Shown here: one piece after another, positions 24,206 through 33,725 of the stretch
How the letters are laid out: every line of letters begins with the position of its first letter
Numbering within the stretch: position 1 is the stretch's first letter
NCBI RefSeq assembly: GCF_000721705.1
Contig: NZ_JOJL01000037.1
Location: 1-64,000, forward strand
Reading direction: 5' to 3'
DNA length: 64,000 bases
DNA from: Actinoplanes subtropicus
GTDB lineage: Bacteria; Actinomycetota; Actinomycetes; Mycobacteriales; Micromonosporaceae
Program-made: the position numbers and the translations under genes
Notes under the pieces: generated by a model
Databases searched by the model: none
Told to the model about the DNA's origin: nothing
What the model saw: the letters and a program-made list of their open reading frames with translations, nothing else

Positions 24206-25074
24206 CACCGCGACCACCGGCTCGGGTCGAGCAGCTCCACCGGCATCTCGGGCAGCACACCGAGCACGTGCTCGCGCTCGGCCTCGGTCAGCGGCTCGCG
24301 GTCGACCAGCGCCGCGTTCGCCCGCAGCTGCTCCTCCGTCTCCGCGCCCACCACCAGCGACGTCACCCAGGGCAGCGACAGCAGGTAGGCGAGGCAGAGG
24401 TCGGCGCGGCCGTCGCGACCGAGGTCGGCGGCGAGCTTGTCCAGGGCGGCGACCACCGTGTCGCGCTCGGCGTCGGGCAGGTTCGGCCAGGTCACCGCGG
24501 TGCCGGCGACGAGCAGACCTTGGAGGTACGCGCTGCGCACCGTCACCACCAGATCGGGCCGCCCGCTCAGGTCGACATTCCACCGCCGGTCGAGGATGTT
24601 GCACGGCAGCTGGACATAGCCGAGGCCGGGCAGGTCGAGCGCCCGGCGCAGCTCCTCCGGCGACTGCACCGAGACGCCGATCCGCTCCGCCACCCCGCTC
24701 GCCAGGCAGCCCTGCAGCTCGGCCCAGCCGTCGGCGGCGTCGGCCGCACGGTGCAGCAGGATCGTCAGCGGGCCGGCCGGGCGCAGGGCCGCGCGGCTGG
24801 CGTCGACGCTGGCCCGCACCGGGACGCCGGGCGCGACCTTGGTGATCACCGAGAGGCCGTGCTCGACCGCGCCGATCCGCTGCTCGCTCTCGCCGTACGC
24901 GCGGGCCGTGTCGAGATGCGTGACGCCAAGCTCGCGGGCGGTGGCCAGGATCCGGGCGATCGCCGCCGGGCCGGGCACGCCGGTGCGGTTGGCGATGCCG
25001 TACGCCCCGCCGAGCTGGGCCGTGCCGAGCACCAGCGCGGACTGGCGGTAGCCGCCGCGCTCATTGATCCTCAT
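24205..25074 (-). CDS. Aldo/keto reductase family protein
   Basis: A 289-residue TIM-barrel oxidoreductase. Signatures: [34 protein letters not shown] with the catalytic Asp/Tyr, VITKVAP and LHRAAD. The opening matches aldo-keto enzymes of surface-polysaccharide and nucleotide-sugar clusters more than detoxifying ones. ATG 25074, with AAGGAA about 9 bp upstream. Divergent from the unknown gene at 25186. Confidence 0.85.
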   Translation of the reverse strand: MRINERGGYRQSALVLGTAQLGGAYGIANRTGVPGPAAIARILATARELGVTHLDTARAYGESEQRIGAVEHGLSVITKVAPGVPVRASVDASRAALRPAGPLTILLHRAADAADGWAELQGCLASGVAERIGVSVQSPEELRRALDLPGLGYVQLPCNILDRRWNVDLSGRPDLVVTVRSAYLQGLLVAGTAVTWPNLPDAERDTVVAALDKLAADLGRDGRADLCLAYLLSLPWVTSLVVGAETEEQLRANAALVDREPLTEAEREHVLGVLPEMPVELLDPSRWSR

Positions 25075-25185
25075 CGCTCGCGTTCCGTTCCTTCGGTGTG
25101 CACCGAGGTCGACCCGGTACCATCCAACGCCGGGACCGAACGTATCCGCTCGGTTTTCCGGCGGGATCTCGGGGTCGGTGAGGGT

Positions 25186-26028
25186 ATGCATCACGCGAAC
25201 TACTACTACGGGCACGCCCATGTGCTGGCCCGGTACTGCGCGCTGGCCGAGCCGCTGCACCCGCCGCGGATCCAGGGCTACCTGCAGCACGGGTGGAACA
25301 TCGGCGACGGTCTCGCCCCCGGCGTGCCGTTCGTCGAGGGCAGCCCGCTGCTGGTCTGGTCCGAGCAGGTGCGCCGCCGAGCCTGGTCGCAGGGGCGGCG
25401 CGACGTCGTGGTGGTTGGTTCCCCGTTCGCGTACCTGCTGGAGATGGAGCCCGAGCCGGCCGGTCATGAGCGCGAGGGCACGATCTTCTACCCGTTCCAC
25501 GGCTGGGAGGGGCAGGAGGTGATGGGCGACCACCGGCGGCTGATCGACGAGATCAAGGCGCACGAGTCCGGCCCGATCACGGTCTGCCTGTACTGGAACG
25601 AGCACCGGGTGCGGGCGATCCGCAAGCTGTACGAGAAGGCCGGCTTCCGGGTGATCTGCCACGGCTACCGGGGCTTCTGGTGGCGCGACCACGACCGTGA
25701 GTTCCTGGTGCGCCAGCTGGCCGAGCTGCGCCGGCACCGCCGGGTGGTGTCCAATCGGCTGTGCAGCGCGATCTGGTACGGCCTGCTGGCCGGCTGCCAG
25801 GGCGCGGTCTACGGCGACCCGATGGTGCTGGAGAACGGCGACATGACCTTCGGCGGCGAGCCGCGGCTGCACCGGCAGTGGCCCGAGGTGTACGGCTACG
25901 ACCCCGACCAGGCGGCCGGCTACCGGATCGCCCGGGCCGAGCTGGGCGCCGACGAGCTGGCCGGGCCGGAGGAGCTGCGTACGCTGCTCGGCTGGCCGGT
26001 CGCCGAGCGTTCGCTGACCGCCGCCTAG
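25186..26028 (+). CDS. Unknown protein, probably of a surface-polysaccharide pathway
   Basis: I do not recognise the family with certainty. 280 residues from ATG 25186, soluble, aromatic-rich start (HHANYYYGHAHVLARYC), conserved-looking HGWNIGDGL, FYPFHGWEGQEVMGDH and VCLYWNEHRVRAIRKLYEKAG; the layout (two Rossmann-like halves, glycine/aromatic turns) is reminiscent of GT-B-type transferases. An upstream in-frame GTG at 25096 would add 30 residues including RIRSVFRRDLGVGEG, which could be genuine. Divergent from the aldo-keto/SDR pair. Confidence 0.7.
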   Translation: MHHANYYYGHAHVLARYCALAEPLHPPRIQGYLQHGWNIGDGLAPGVPFVEGSPLLVWSEQVRRRAWSQGRRDVVVVGSPFAYLLEMEPEPAGHEREGTIFYPFHGWEGQEVMGDHRRLIDEIKAHESGPITVCLYWNEHRVRAIRKLYEKAGFRVICHGYRGFWWRDHDREFLVRQLAELRRHRRVVSNRLCSAIWYGLLAGCQGAVYGDPMVLENGDMTFGGEPRLHRQWPEVYGYDPDQAAGYRIARAELGADELAGPEELRTLLGWPVAERSLTAA

Positions 26029-26121
26029 CGTCTGCCGCACCGCCGCCCGGCGCATTTGGCGAAACCTGAAAAATGCTACTTTCGGGTGGTATCTCTGAAG
26101 CAAGTCTTCGGAGGTGACGGC

Positions 26122-27366
26122 ATGCAAGCTCCCCTGCCCGACAACGAAACCGATCGGCTCGCTGCGCTCTACGCGCTCGACATCCTCGACAGCGCGCCGG
26201 AGCAGGATTTCGACGACATCGTGGCGCTCGCCTCGAACGTGTGCGGCACGCCGATGTCCCTGGTCACCCTGGTCGACACCGACCGGCAGTGGTTCAAGGC
26301 CCGGGTCGGCACCGACCTCACCGAGACCTCGCGCGACCTCTCCTTCTGCGCGCACGCGATCCTCGGCCGCGACCTGCTGGTCGTCCCCGATGCCACCAAG
26401 GACGCCCGCTTCTCGGACAACCCGTCGGTGGACATGGACGGCGGCATCCGGTTCTACGCCGGCGCGCCGCTGATCACCACCGACGGGTACGCGCTCGGCA
26501 CCCTCTGCGTGATCGACAACAACCCGCGCAGCCTCGACGTCGAGCAGCTGCAGGCGCTGCGCGCGCTGGCCCGGCAGGTCACCACCCAGATGGAGATGCG
26601 CCGGCACGCCATCGCGCTGGCCAACACCACCGCCCGCCTGCAGGAGCTGGAGCGGCGCAAGGACGACCTGGCCGGGCTGGTCGGCGGGGAGCTGCGGGCG
26701 CCACTACGGCTGATCTCGTCGTACCTCGACAAGCTGGGCAGCACCGGGTTCCACGACGCCGAACTGGCCGAGCTGGTCGGGCGGGCCACCGCCGGGCACA
26801 TCCGCGGCTTCCTCGACCTGCTGCAGCACCTGACCACGATGGCCGAGGCCGGGTTCGGCAGCGAGAGCCTGCACATGCGGCAGATCGACCTGACCCGGGT
26901 CACCCAGCGGGCGGTCGAGTCGGTGCGGCCGATCGCGGCGACCAAGCAGATCTGGATCCTCAACCAGGCCGGCGGGCCGGCGCTGCCGATCATCGCCGAT
27001 CCGGTACGCCTCGAGCAGGTCCTCACCCACCTGCTGTTCGCGGCGGTGAAGTACACGCCGTCCGGCGGCCGGGTGCGGGTGGGCACCGAGATCGAGTCGG
27101 GCCCGACCGTACGGCTGGATGACATGGACCTGCCCGACGGCCTGCGTCCCGACCTGTTCCCGCACCTGTACTACGGCGCGATCGCGAACCCGTCGGAGAT
27201 CCCCGGCCCGGACCGCGGGCTGGCCGTGGCCAAGAAGATCCTGGACGCGCACCACGCCACCGTGGCGCTCTCCGACCGGCCCGGCGACGGCACCTCGCTG
27301 CACGTCGTCTTCCCGTTCGCCCAGCCCACCACGACCGCGCAGATCGCCGACCTGATCGCGGCCTAG
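26122..27366 (+). CDS. GAF protein with a degenerate histidine-kinase module
   Basis: 414 residues. The GAF domain covers about residues 20-160 (FDDIVALASNVCGTPMSLVTLVD...). A HisKA-like helix follows, but the phospho-acceptor His is Gly189 (LVGGELRAPL instead of the usual HELR). In the ATPase part the N-box Asn is Ala307 (LLFAAVKYTP) and no clear DxGxG is present; GLAVAKKILDAHHA remains of the last motif. So it should not autophosphorylate. It may be a sensor or partner for another kinase. ATG 26122 has a GGAGG site. Confidence 0.82.
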   Translation: MQAPLPDNETDRLAALYALDILDSAPEQDFDDIVALASNVCGTPMSLVTLVDTDRQWFKARVGTDLTETSRDLSFCAHAILGRDLLVVPDATKDARFSDNPSVDMDGGIRFYAGAPLITTDGYALGTLCVIDNNPRSLDVEQLQALRALARQVTTQMEMRRHAIALANTTARLQELERRKDDLAGLVGGELRAPLRLISSYLDKLGSTGFHDAELAELVGRATAGHIRGFLDLLQHLTTMAEAGFGSESLHMRQIDLTRVTQRAVESVRPIAATKQIWILNQAGGPALPIIADPVRLEQVLTHLLFAAVKYTPSGGRVRVGTEIESGPTVRLDDMDLPDGLRPDLFPHLYYGAIANPSEIPGPDRGLAVAKKILDAHHATVALSDRPGDGTSLHVVFPFAQPTTTAQIADLIAA

Positions 27367-27375
27367 CGCCCGCAA

Positions 27376-27418
27376 GGGCCCGTACCCGTCCGGCTGCAGT
27401 TCGGACGGGTACGGACCC
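27376..27418. terminator. Bidirectional terminator
   Basis: 17-bp arms (27376-27392 and 27402-27418) with one mismatch and a 9-nt loop; the stem contains CCGTACCCGTCCG. It sits between two convergent stops, 27366 and 27423. Confidence 0.8.
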
Positions 27419-27422
27419 CTGG

Positions 27423-29801
27423 TCACCCGGAGTAGACCGGGCCGGAGCCGCCGGCCGGGGGCGAGCCGGCCGACGGGAGGTCTTCGGGCCGCATCTGGGC
27501 CGGCACCGGCGGCGCCGTGGCACGGCCGGCCGCCGGGTGCACCGAGGCGCGGCCCTGGCCGATCGTCGACGGCCAAGTGTCCACTATGGGCGCCACCGTG
27601 GTTGGCGACTCCAGGGCGGGCGGGACGGGCGGCGCCGGCAGCTCCGAACGCGGCGTCAGCCCGGCGCGTTGCAGCTTGTGCCAGCGCAACCGGCCGCCGG
27701 TCAGCGCGGTGGTCGCCGACTGCATCAGCACCAGGTACATCAGCTGCCGGTAGGCGAACTGCTGCAGCGGCAGCCGCCACAGTGGACGCAGCGACTCCTT
27801 GTCGAAGCGGAACGCCACGGCCGCGGTGAACAGCTGCAGGGCGAGCATGCCGCCCCAGCCGATCAGCGTCTTCTCCAGCTCCCAGAACACCAGGCCGTAC
27901 AGCAGCATGATGTCGACGACCGGGGCGAGCATCGGCAGCAGCACCCCGAACAGGGCCAGGAACGGCAGCCCCACCCGGCCGAACCGGCCGGACGGGCCGC
28001 GGTCGAACAGCGACCGGCGGTGCTTCCACATCGCCTGCATCGTCCCGTAGCTCCACCGGTAGCGCTGCCGGTACAGCTGCTCCAGGGTGGCCGGCGCCTC
28101 GGTCCACGCCTTGGCGCGCTCCTCGTACACCACCCGCCAGCCGGCCCGGCACAGCGCCATCGTCACGTCGGTGTCCTCGGCCAGCGTCTCGTCGCTGATC
28201 CCGCCGACCTCGGCGAGCGCCTTGCGGCGGAACGCGCCGATCGCGCCGGGCACCGTGGGCATGCAGTTGAGCACCTCGTACAGGCGCCGGTCGAGGTTGA
28301 AGCCGACCACGTACTCGATGTGCTGCCAGGCGGCGACCATCTTCTGCCGGTTGCCGACCTTGACGTTGCCGGCGACCGCGCCCACCGACGGGTCGGCGAA
28401 CGCCTGCACCAGCATCCGGATCGAGTCCGGCTCGAAGATCGTGTCGCCGTCGACCGTGACGATCAGCTCGTTCTTCGCCAGCGCGATGCCGGTGTTCAGC
28501 GCGTTCGGCTTGCCGCCGTTGGGTACCCGCACGACGCGTACGTTGGGCAGCGCCATCCGCTCGACGATCGCGGCGGTCCCGTCGGTGGAGCCGTCGTCGA
28601 CCACCACCACCTCGATCCCGCCGGGGTGGTCGCCGCCGGCCAGCGAACGGACCGCCGCCTCGATGCCCTCCTTCTCGTTGTACGCGGGCACGATCACCGA
28701 GACCGGGTCGATGACCTCCTCGCCCCAGCTCCAGCCGGGCTTGCGGCGCTGCCGGGCGTGCCGGCCGGCGAGCAGCAGCAACAGCGCGGTACGCCCGATG
28801 GTCAGCGCCCCGACCACCAGGAACAGCCCGGCGATGAGCCAGAGCATCCCGTCCGCCGCGCGCACGGTGTAGATCACCGCGGCGCCGCGCCAGATGTCGC
28901 TGCGCGGGGCGGGCGGGTTCTCGGCCAGCAGCGGCACCTGCTGGGCGCCCTTGACCTTGTTGCGCTCGGCGATGGTCTGGTTGAGGCCCTCGGTGATCGT
29001 GGTGAAGCGGTAGCCCCGGGCCTTCATCATCGGGATGAACCGGCGCAGCGCCGCGACGGTCTGCGAGCGGTCGCCGCCGGCGTCGTGGAACAGGATCACC
29101 GCCGGGGTCTCGCCGGGTGGGCTCGCGTTCCGCAGGATCTGGTCGACGCCCGGCCGCTGCCAGTCCTCGCTGTCCATGTCGTTGACCACGATCAGGTAGC
29201 CCTGCCGGCCGGCGTCCTGGACCAGCTTCCAGTTCGTGTCGTCGATCGCGTCGGCCTTCGACGAGTACGGGAAGCGGGCGAGGTTGGTGTGTATGCCGGT
29301 GGCGCGGGCGATCGCCACCTGGGTCTGGGACAGCTCGAGGGTGCGCCGCCAGGGGGCGATCCGCTGCATGTTCGGGTGGGTGAAGGTGTGCAGGCCGAGC
29401 TCGTTGCCGCCGTTGGTGATCGCCCGGGTGAGCTGCGGGTGGCGGGCCACCTCGGAGCCGATCACGAAGAAGGTGCCGTGCGCGTCGTTGTCGGCCAGCA
29501 CCTTGAGGACCTCCGGGGTCCACGTCGGATCGGGGCCGTCGTCGAAGGTGAGGGCGATGGTGCGGGCCGGCATCCGGCTGCTGCTCTGCTGGCCGCCGGT
29601 GGTGTTGATGACCGGGCCGCCGCCGCGGATCGACAGCGGCACGCCGTCCTGGTCGCCGACCTCGGAGTCGAGGTGGTCGCTCTTGAACTCCGAGTTGACG
29701 TACGCCTGCACGATCAGCACGCCGACGAAGAGCACCACCAGCAGGGCGGCGAGCGCGACCCGGGGCGGCGGCAGAACTCGCCGGCGTTTGGGCGTGCTCA
29801 C
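27423..29801 (-). CDS. Polysaccharide deacetylase / family 2 glycosyltransferase fusion
   Basis: 792 residues. One N-terminal helix, then a NodB deacetylase domain outside the membrane (TFDDGPDPTWTPE, HTFTHPN, RFPYSSK), a helix pair around residue 330, a GT2 domain inside (VSVIVPAYNEKEGI, VVVVDDGSTDGT, VDGDTIFEP, EDTDVTMAL, QRYRWSYGTMQ) and more helices, ending in a Pro-rich tail. Such fusions make and modify a beta-linked amino-sugar or similar surface glycan. GTG 29801 overlaps the stop of the Thr/Pro-rich gene (GTGA). Convergent with the GAF gene. Confidence 0.92.
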   Translation of the reverse strand: MSTPKRRRVLPPPRVALAALLVVLFVGVLIVQAYVNSEFKSDHLDSEVGDQDGVPLSIRGGGPVINTTGGQQSSSRMPARTIALTFDDGPDPTWTPEVLKVLADNDAHGTFFVIGSEVARHPQLTRAITNGGNELGLHTFTHPNMQRIAPWRRTLELSQTQVAIARATGIHTNLARFPYSSKADAIDDTNWKLVQDAGRQGYLIVVNDMDSEDWQRPGVDQILRNASPPGETPAVILFHDAGGDRSQTVAALRRFIPMMKARGYRFTTITEGLNQTIAERNKVKGAQQVPLLAENPPAPRSDIWRGAAVIYTVRAADGMLWLIAGLFLVVGALTIGRTALLLLLAGRHARQRRKPGWSWGEEVIDPVSVIVPAYNEKEGIEAAVRSLAGGDHPGGIEVVVVDDGSTDGTAAIVERMALPNVRVVRVPNGGKPNALNTGIALAKNELIVTVDGDTIFEPDSIRMLVQAFADPSVGAVAGNVKVGNRQKMVAAWQHIEYVVGFNLDRRLYEVLNCMPTVPGAIGAFRRKALAEVGGISDETLAEDTDVTMALCRAGWRVVYEERAKAWTEAPATLEQLYRQRYRWSYGTMQAMWKHRRSLFDRGPSGRFGRVGLPFLALFGVLLPMLAPVVDIMLLYGLVFWELEKTLIGWGGMLALQLFTAAVAFRFDKESLRPLWRLPLQQFAYRQLMYLVLMQSATTALTGGRLRWHKLQRAGLTPRSELPAPPVPPALESPTTVAPIVDTWPSTIGQGRASVHPAAGRATAPPVPAQMRPEDLPSAGSPPAGGSGPVYSG

Positions 29802-30511
29802 GCCGAGGCCTTGGTGGATTCGGTGTTGGCGGGCTCGGTCTTGGCGGGCTGGGTCTTGGTGGGCTCGGTGGTGGCCGCGGTGGTGGGCGTCTCCTCGCCG
29901 CCGCCCTGGCCGCCGGAAGGGTCCGCCGGCGGCGACGGCGGGGGCGGGACGGTGGCCGGCGTGGTCGGTGGGGTGGTGGCCGGTGTGGTCGGCACGGTCG
30001 TCGACTCCACCGGGCGGGTGGTGGTCGGGGTCGCCTTGGGCGTGGCCTTCGTGGTGGCCGGTTTGGGGGTGGTCGGTTTCGGGGTGGCGGCCGGCTTGGC
30101 CGTCGGCCGGGCCGCCGCGGAGGTGACCTTGGCCGACTCCAGCCGGGCCGCCGAGGTGGCGCGGTGCGGGAGCGGGTCGGCGACGTACACCGGCCGGGTC
30201 GGGCTGGGTGACGGGACCGGGGTGGGGCCGGGCGGGGCGGGCTTCTTGTCGTCGGCGTCGCTGGCCGGCTCCAGCCCCGGCAGCGGCAGCACGGCGCTGG
30301 ACGGGACCGGCCCGCCGACCAGGCTCACGATGATCAGGCCGCCGTAGAGCATGACCAGGGCGCCGAAGCCGTACGCGATGCGGCGCAGCAGCCGGCTGCG
30401 GCGCCCGGTGGTGTCCACGAACACCGGTGCCGGCGGTGCCACCAAGATCGCCTCGGTGACCGGGATGTCGCCGTCGATGAATGGCGGGTTTTCTGGCTCC
30501 TGCGAAGTCAC
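29798..30511 (-). CDS. Thr/Pro-rich single-pass membrane protein
   Basis: 237 residues: cytoplasmic N-terminus of about 47, one helix (IAYGFGALVMLYGGLIIVSLV), then a 150-residue Thr/Pro/Ala/Lys-rich outer stalk with runs such as TPKPTTPKPATTKATPKATP. The stalk is a plausible target for O-mannosylation by Pmt, encoded by the next gene upstream. Translation of the deacetylase-glycosyltransferase is coupled to it, so it is probably a partner protein. No enzyme domain. Confidence 0.8.
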   Translation of the reverse strand: MTSQEPENPPFIDGDIPVTEAILVAPPAPVFVDTTGRRSRLLRRIAYGFGALVMLYGGLIIVSLVGGPVPSSAVLPLPGLEPASDADDKKPAPPGPTPVPSPSPTRPVYVADPLPHRATSAARLESAKVTSAAARPTAKPAATPKPTTPKPATTKATPKATPTTTRPVESTTVPTTPATTPPTTPATVPPPPSPPADPSGGQGGGEETPTTAATTEPTKTQPAKTEPANTESTKASA

Positions 30512-31218
30512 TCGGCGAGCTTAAAAAGCGCGCGGACGATGCAGGAGGCACTCACTCCCGGGGATGACGGATGATCGCCAGCGCGAATCAGCCGAAATGA
30601 TGACCGTGGGCGTTTGACCAGATGGACCCCGGTGTGTGCCACCGAAAAAGTGATCGCGCTGAGCTGCGAGATAATGGCTCGCGCACGAAGGTTACGTCAT
30701 TCCGCCGAGTTTCTTCGTGTCGCATGAAGGACACTTTTTGTGAGCGCCATTCACCGTCCGCTTCGCCTACCTTATCATCATACAACCGGAATGTCCGATG
30801 TGGCGGTAGGCCTTGATCGAAATTTGAAAGTTCGAGAGGCGACCCGTTGTGCCCGCCATCGGAGGTCGTTAAGCTTCTTCTTGCGCGCCCCTATCGCCCG
30901 CTTCCCCCGTGGCAGGCGATCGGGGCGCGCCCTTACGTTCCGGGCGGATGGTTCCCGGCTCAGCGCTCGTCGTGCCGATTCCGACGGCGCCGCAAATGCC
31001 ACAATTTCCCGCTGCCGTGGGCCGGCGGCAGGTGGGTGACCCGACGGCTGGGCCGGCCTGCCTGCGTTGCAGCTAAGCCCGGATGCGGGCCGCACGGGGC
31101 CGGGACGGCAGCCAGGCCGCCTTGAAACGCGGGGGCTCGTCTGTGCCCGTACGGTAGCGGAATTTTGATCTTGAAGTTACGCCGGCGCAGCTTGCGGCGG
31201 CGCCGGCGTCCAGCTCCT
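30512..31218. other. 707-bp gap without a recognisable gene
   Basis: Between two minus-strand genes. GC content is clearly lower than the flanks between about 30640 and 30860 (for example TTATCATCATACAACC near 30771). Short frames occur on both strands but have no ribosome site and no recognisable protein. I looked for a c-di-AMP or other riboswitch ahead of the Thr/Pro-rich gene and found no convincing match. It probably holds the promoter and leader of the 30511 operon. Confidence 0.6.
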
Positions 31219-32793
31219 TCAGATCCAGCGGCCGCCCAGCCACATCCGGGAGGACCAGCTGTCGTAGGTGATCAGCTGGGCCACGAAGATCGGGTGGAAG
31301 TAGGCGAAGCAGAGCGCCACCAGCACCACATACGCGCCGGCCACGACCGTTCCGATGACCTGACGGTCGGGTCTTGCCTTGCCGGCCACCACGCCGGTGG
31401 GTGGGGTCATGATCGCCCCGAGCACGTAGACCACGGCCAGGATCAGGAACGGCAGGGCGGGCAGGACGTAGAACGAGAACATCGTGCGGCCGTCCTTCAC
31501 CGCGTAGTAGAACCACGGCAGGATGCCGCCCAGCACCGGCACCAGGATCGCCCAGGCTCGCCAGTCGCGGCGCGCGATGCCGAACCAGATCAGCGCGCCC
31601 AGCGCGGGCAGGAACGACCACCACAGGATCGGCGTGCCCAGCAGCAGGATCTCCCGGGCGCAGCTGGGCGCGCCGCAGTTGCCGCTGTTTCCCCAGTAGA
31701 ACGCGACCGGCCGGCCGAGCAGCAGCCACTGCCACGGCCAGGACTGGTAGACGTGCCGCTCGGTCAGCCCGCTGTGGAAGTTGAACGCCTCGACGTGGTA
31801 GTGCCACAGGTTGCGCAGGGCCCCGATGACCGGCGGCTCGCTGAGCCCGTTGGCCTGCCGGTAGTGCCGGAAGTAGCCGGTGTTGGTGACGAACCAGCCG
31901 GTCCAGGTGGCCAGGTAGGTCAGCAGGGACAGGACCACGGTCAGCACGCCCCAGCCGAGGTCGCCGAAGATGCCCGCGACGATCGGCTGCGGGATGCCCG
32001 CCGAGCGCCGCGCCTGCCAGCGCCAGACCAGGATCAGCGCGCCGAAGAAGGGCAGGAAGAACAGCGCGCTCCACTTCACCCCGCAGGCCAGCCCGAACAG
32101 CACGCCGGAGACGACCAGCCACCACGGAATGACCCGGGGGATCGCCGGGGTCTTGGTGGGGTCGTAGCCGTTCTCCAGGGCGCGCAGCAGCCGGCGGCGG
32201 TAATGATCTCGGTCGAGCACCATCGCGGCGAAGCTGGCCAGCACGAACAGGCCGAGGAAGATGTCGAGCAGGGACGTGCGGGAGAGCACCAGCTGGAAGC
32301 CGTCGAGCGACATCAGCAGACCGGCCGTGCCGGCCAGCAGCACCGAGTGGAACAGGCGGTAGGCGACCCGGACCAGGATCAGGATCATCAGGGTGCCGGC
32401 GACCGCGGCGGGGACCCGCCAGCCGGTCTCGTTGTTGCCGAAGACCAGCTCGCCGAGCGCGATCAGCCACTTGCCCAGCGGCGGATGCACCACATACGCC
32501 GGGCCGTTGGTCTTCTCGTCCCACTCGACGCCGTGGTGGATCATGTCCCACGCGTCGGTCGGGTAATACACCTCGTCGAAGATGTAGCCCTTGGGCTGGC
32601 TGATGTTCTGGAACCGCAGGATGCCCGCGATCACCACAATGACCAGCGTGACCAGCCACGAGTGCGGATTGAGCCAGTTGTCGAGGGTGCTCAGGCGGCG
32701 GCGGACGACCTCGGGCACGCCGCGCTCACCGGTGGGCTCCGCGGCCGCGGGCGGCTCCGGAGTGAGTTCTGTCTCAGCTGTCGCCGTCGTCAC
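31219..32793 (-). CDS. pmt: Dolichyl-phosphate-mannose--protein mannosyltransferase
   Basis: 524 residues, about 11 helices, GT39 family. The catalytic acidic pair is in KGYIFDEVYYPTDAW after helix 1; HPPLGKW and SLDGFQLVLSRTSLLDIFL are further signatures. It moves mannose from polyprenyl-P-mannose to Ser/Thr of exported proteins, as Rv1002c does in M. tuberculosis. GTG start 32793. Divergent from rsmI by 54 bp, the same pairing as in mycobacteria. Confidence 0.93.
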   Translation of the reverse strand: MTTATAETELTPEPPAAAEPTGERGVPEVVRRRLSTLDNWLNPHSWLVTLVIVVIAGILRFQNISQPKGYIFDEVYYPTDAWDMIHHGVEWDEKTNGPAYVVHPPLGKWLIALGELVFGNNETGWRVPAAVAGTLMILILVRVAYRLFHSVLLAGTAGLLMSLDGFQLVLSRTSLLDIFLGLFVLASFAAMVLDRDHYRRRLLRALENGYDPTKTPAIPRVIPWWLVVSGVLFGLACGVKWSALFFLPFFGALILVWRWQARRSAGIPQPIVAGIFGDLGWGVLTVVLSLLTYLATWTGWFVTNTGYFRHYRQANGLSEPPVIGALRNLWHYHVEAFNFHSGLTERHVYQSWPWQWLLLGRPVAFYWGNSGNCGAPSCAREILLLGTPILWWSFLPALGALIWFGIARRDWRAWAILVPVLGGILPWFYYAVKDGRTMFSFYVLPALPFLILAVVYVLGAIMTPPTGVVAGKARPDRQVIGTVVAGAYVVLVALCFAYFHPIFVAQLITYDSWSSRMWLGGRWI

Positions 32794-32847
32794 TCCGCGA
32801 TCCTAGGGCCTCCCGCTGAGAAGGCACGCATGTGATGGACTTTCGCG

Positions 32848-33699
32848 GTGACAGCGAAAGAGAACACCGGCCGGGTGGTGCTGGCCGGCGCGCCGCTGGG
32901 CAACATCGGCGACGCGTCGGCCCGGCTGCGCGAGGTGCTGGCCTCGGCGGACGTGGTCGCGGCCGAGGACACCCGGCGGCTGGCGCGGCTCGCCCGGGAC
33001 CTGGGCGTGACGGTGGCCGGCCGGGTGGTGTCCTATTTCGAGGGCAACGACGAGCGGCGTACGCCCGAGTTGGTGGCCGCCCTCGAACAGGGCGCGACGG
33101 TCGCGGTGGTCACCGACGGGGGCATGCCGAGCGTCTCCGATCCCGGGTACCGCCTGGTGCGGGCCGCGCTGGAGGCCGGTTTCCCGGTGACGGCCGCGCC
33201 CGGGCCGAGCGCGGTGACCACGGCGCTCGCGCTCTCCGGGCTGCCCAGCGACCGGTTCGTGTTCGAGGGGTTCCTGCCGCGCACCGGCTCGCATCGTCGT
33301 TCGCGCCTGCGGGAGCTGGCCGCCGAGCCGAGGACGCTGGTGTTCTTCGAGGCGCCGCACCGGATCGCGGGTGCTCTGACCGATCTGGCGGCGGCTTTCG
33401 GGTCCGATCGTGCGGCCGCGGTCTGCCGCGAGCTGACCAAGACGTATGAGGAGATCCGCCGGGGCACGCTCGCCGACCTGGCCGCCTGGGCGCACGAGGG
33501 CGAGCCGCGCGGCGAGATCACCCTAGTGGTGGCGGGCGCGCCGGCCGGCCCGCCGCCGCGCCCGACCGACGACGAGTTGCGCGCGGAGGTCGCCGGGCGG
33601 GAGGCCGCCGGCGCCAGCCGCCGGGACGCGATCCAGGCCGTCGCCGACGACTTCGGCCTGAAGAAGCGCGAGGTCTACAGCCTGGTCCACCACACCTAA
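32848..33699 (+). CDS. rsmI: 16S rRNA (cytidine-1402-2'-O)-methyltransferase
   Basis: 283 residues of the tetrapyrrole-methylase fold. Signatures: LAGAPLGNIGDASARL, AAEDTRRLARL, VVTDGGMPSVSDPGY, APGPSAVTTALALSGL, FFEAPHRI and RELTKTYEEI. GTG 32848. Methylates C1402 in the decoding centre together with RsmH. Arg/Ala-rich C-terminal helical domain is complete. Confidence 0.95.
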   Translation: MTAKENTGRVVLAGAPLGNIGDASARLREVLASADVVAAEDTRRLARLARDLGVTVAGRVVSYFEGNDERRTPELVAALEQGATVAVVTDGGMPSVSDPGYRLVRAALEAGFPVTAAPGPSAVTTALALSGLPSDRFVFEGFLPRTGSHRRSRLRELAAEPRTLVFFEAPHRIAGALTDLAAAFGSDRAAAVCRELTKTYEEIRRGTLADLAAWAHEGEPRGEITLVVAGAPAGPPPRPTDDELRAEVAGREAAGASRRDAIQAVADDFGLKKREVYSLVHHT

Positions 33700-33725
33700 G
33701 ACCAAGACCATTCTTGCGTACGCGG

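Noticed and set aside
27537..30347. 936-codon open frame on the plus strand
   Set aside because: It is the antisense of the deacetylase-glycosyltransferase and Thr/Pro-rich genes. It is His/Arg/Gln-rich without domains and is an effect of high GC in third positions.
30512..31218. Riboswitch (c-di-AMP type) ahead of the Thr/Pro-rich gene
   Set aside because: Some GC-rich stems exist, but I could not place the conserved core; unsupported.
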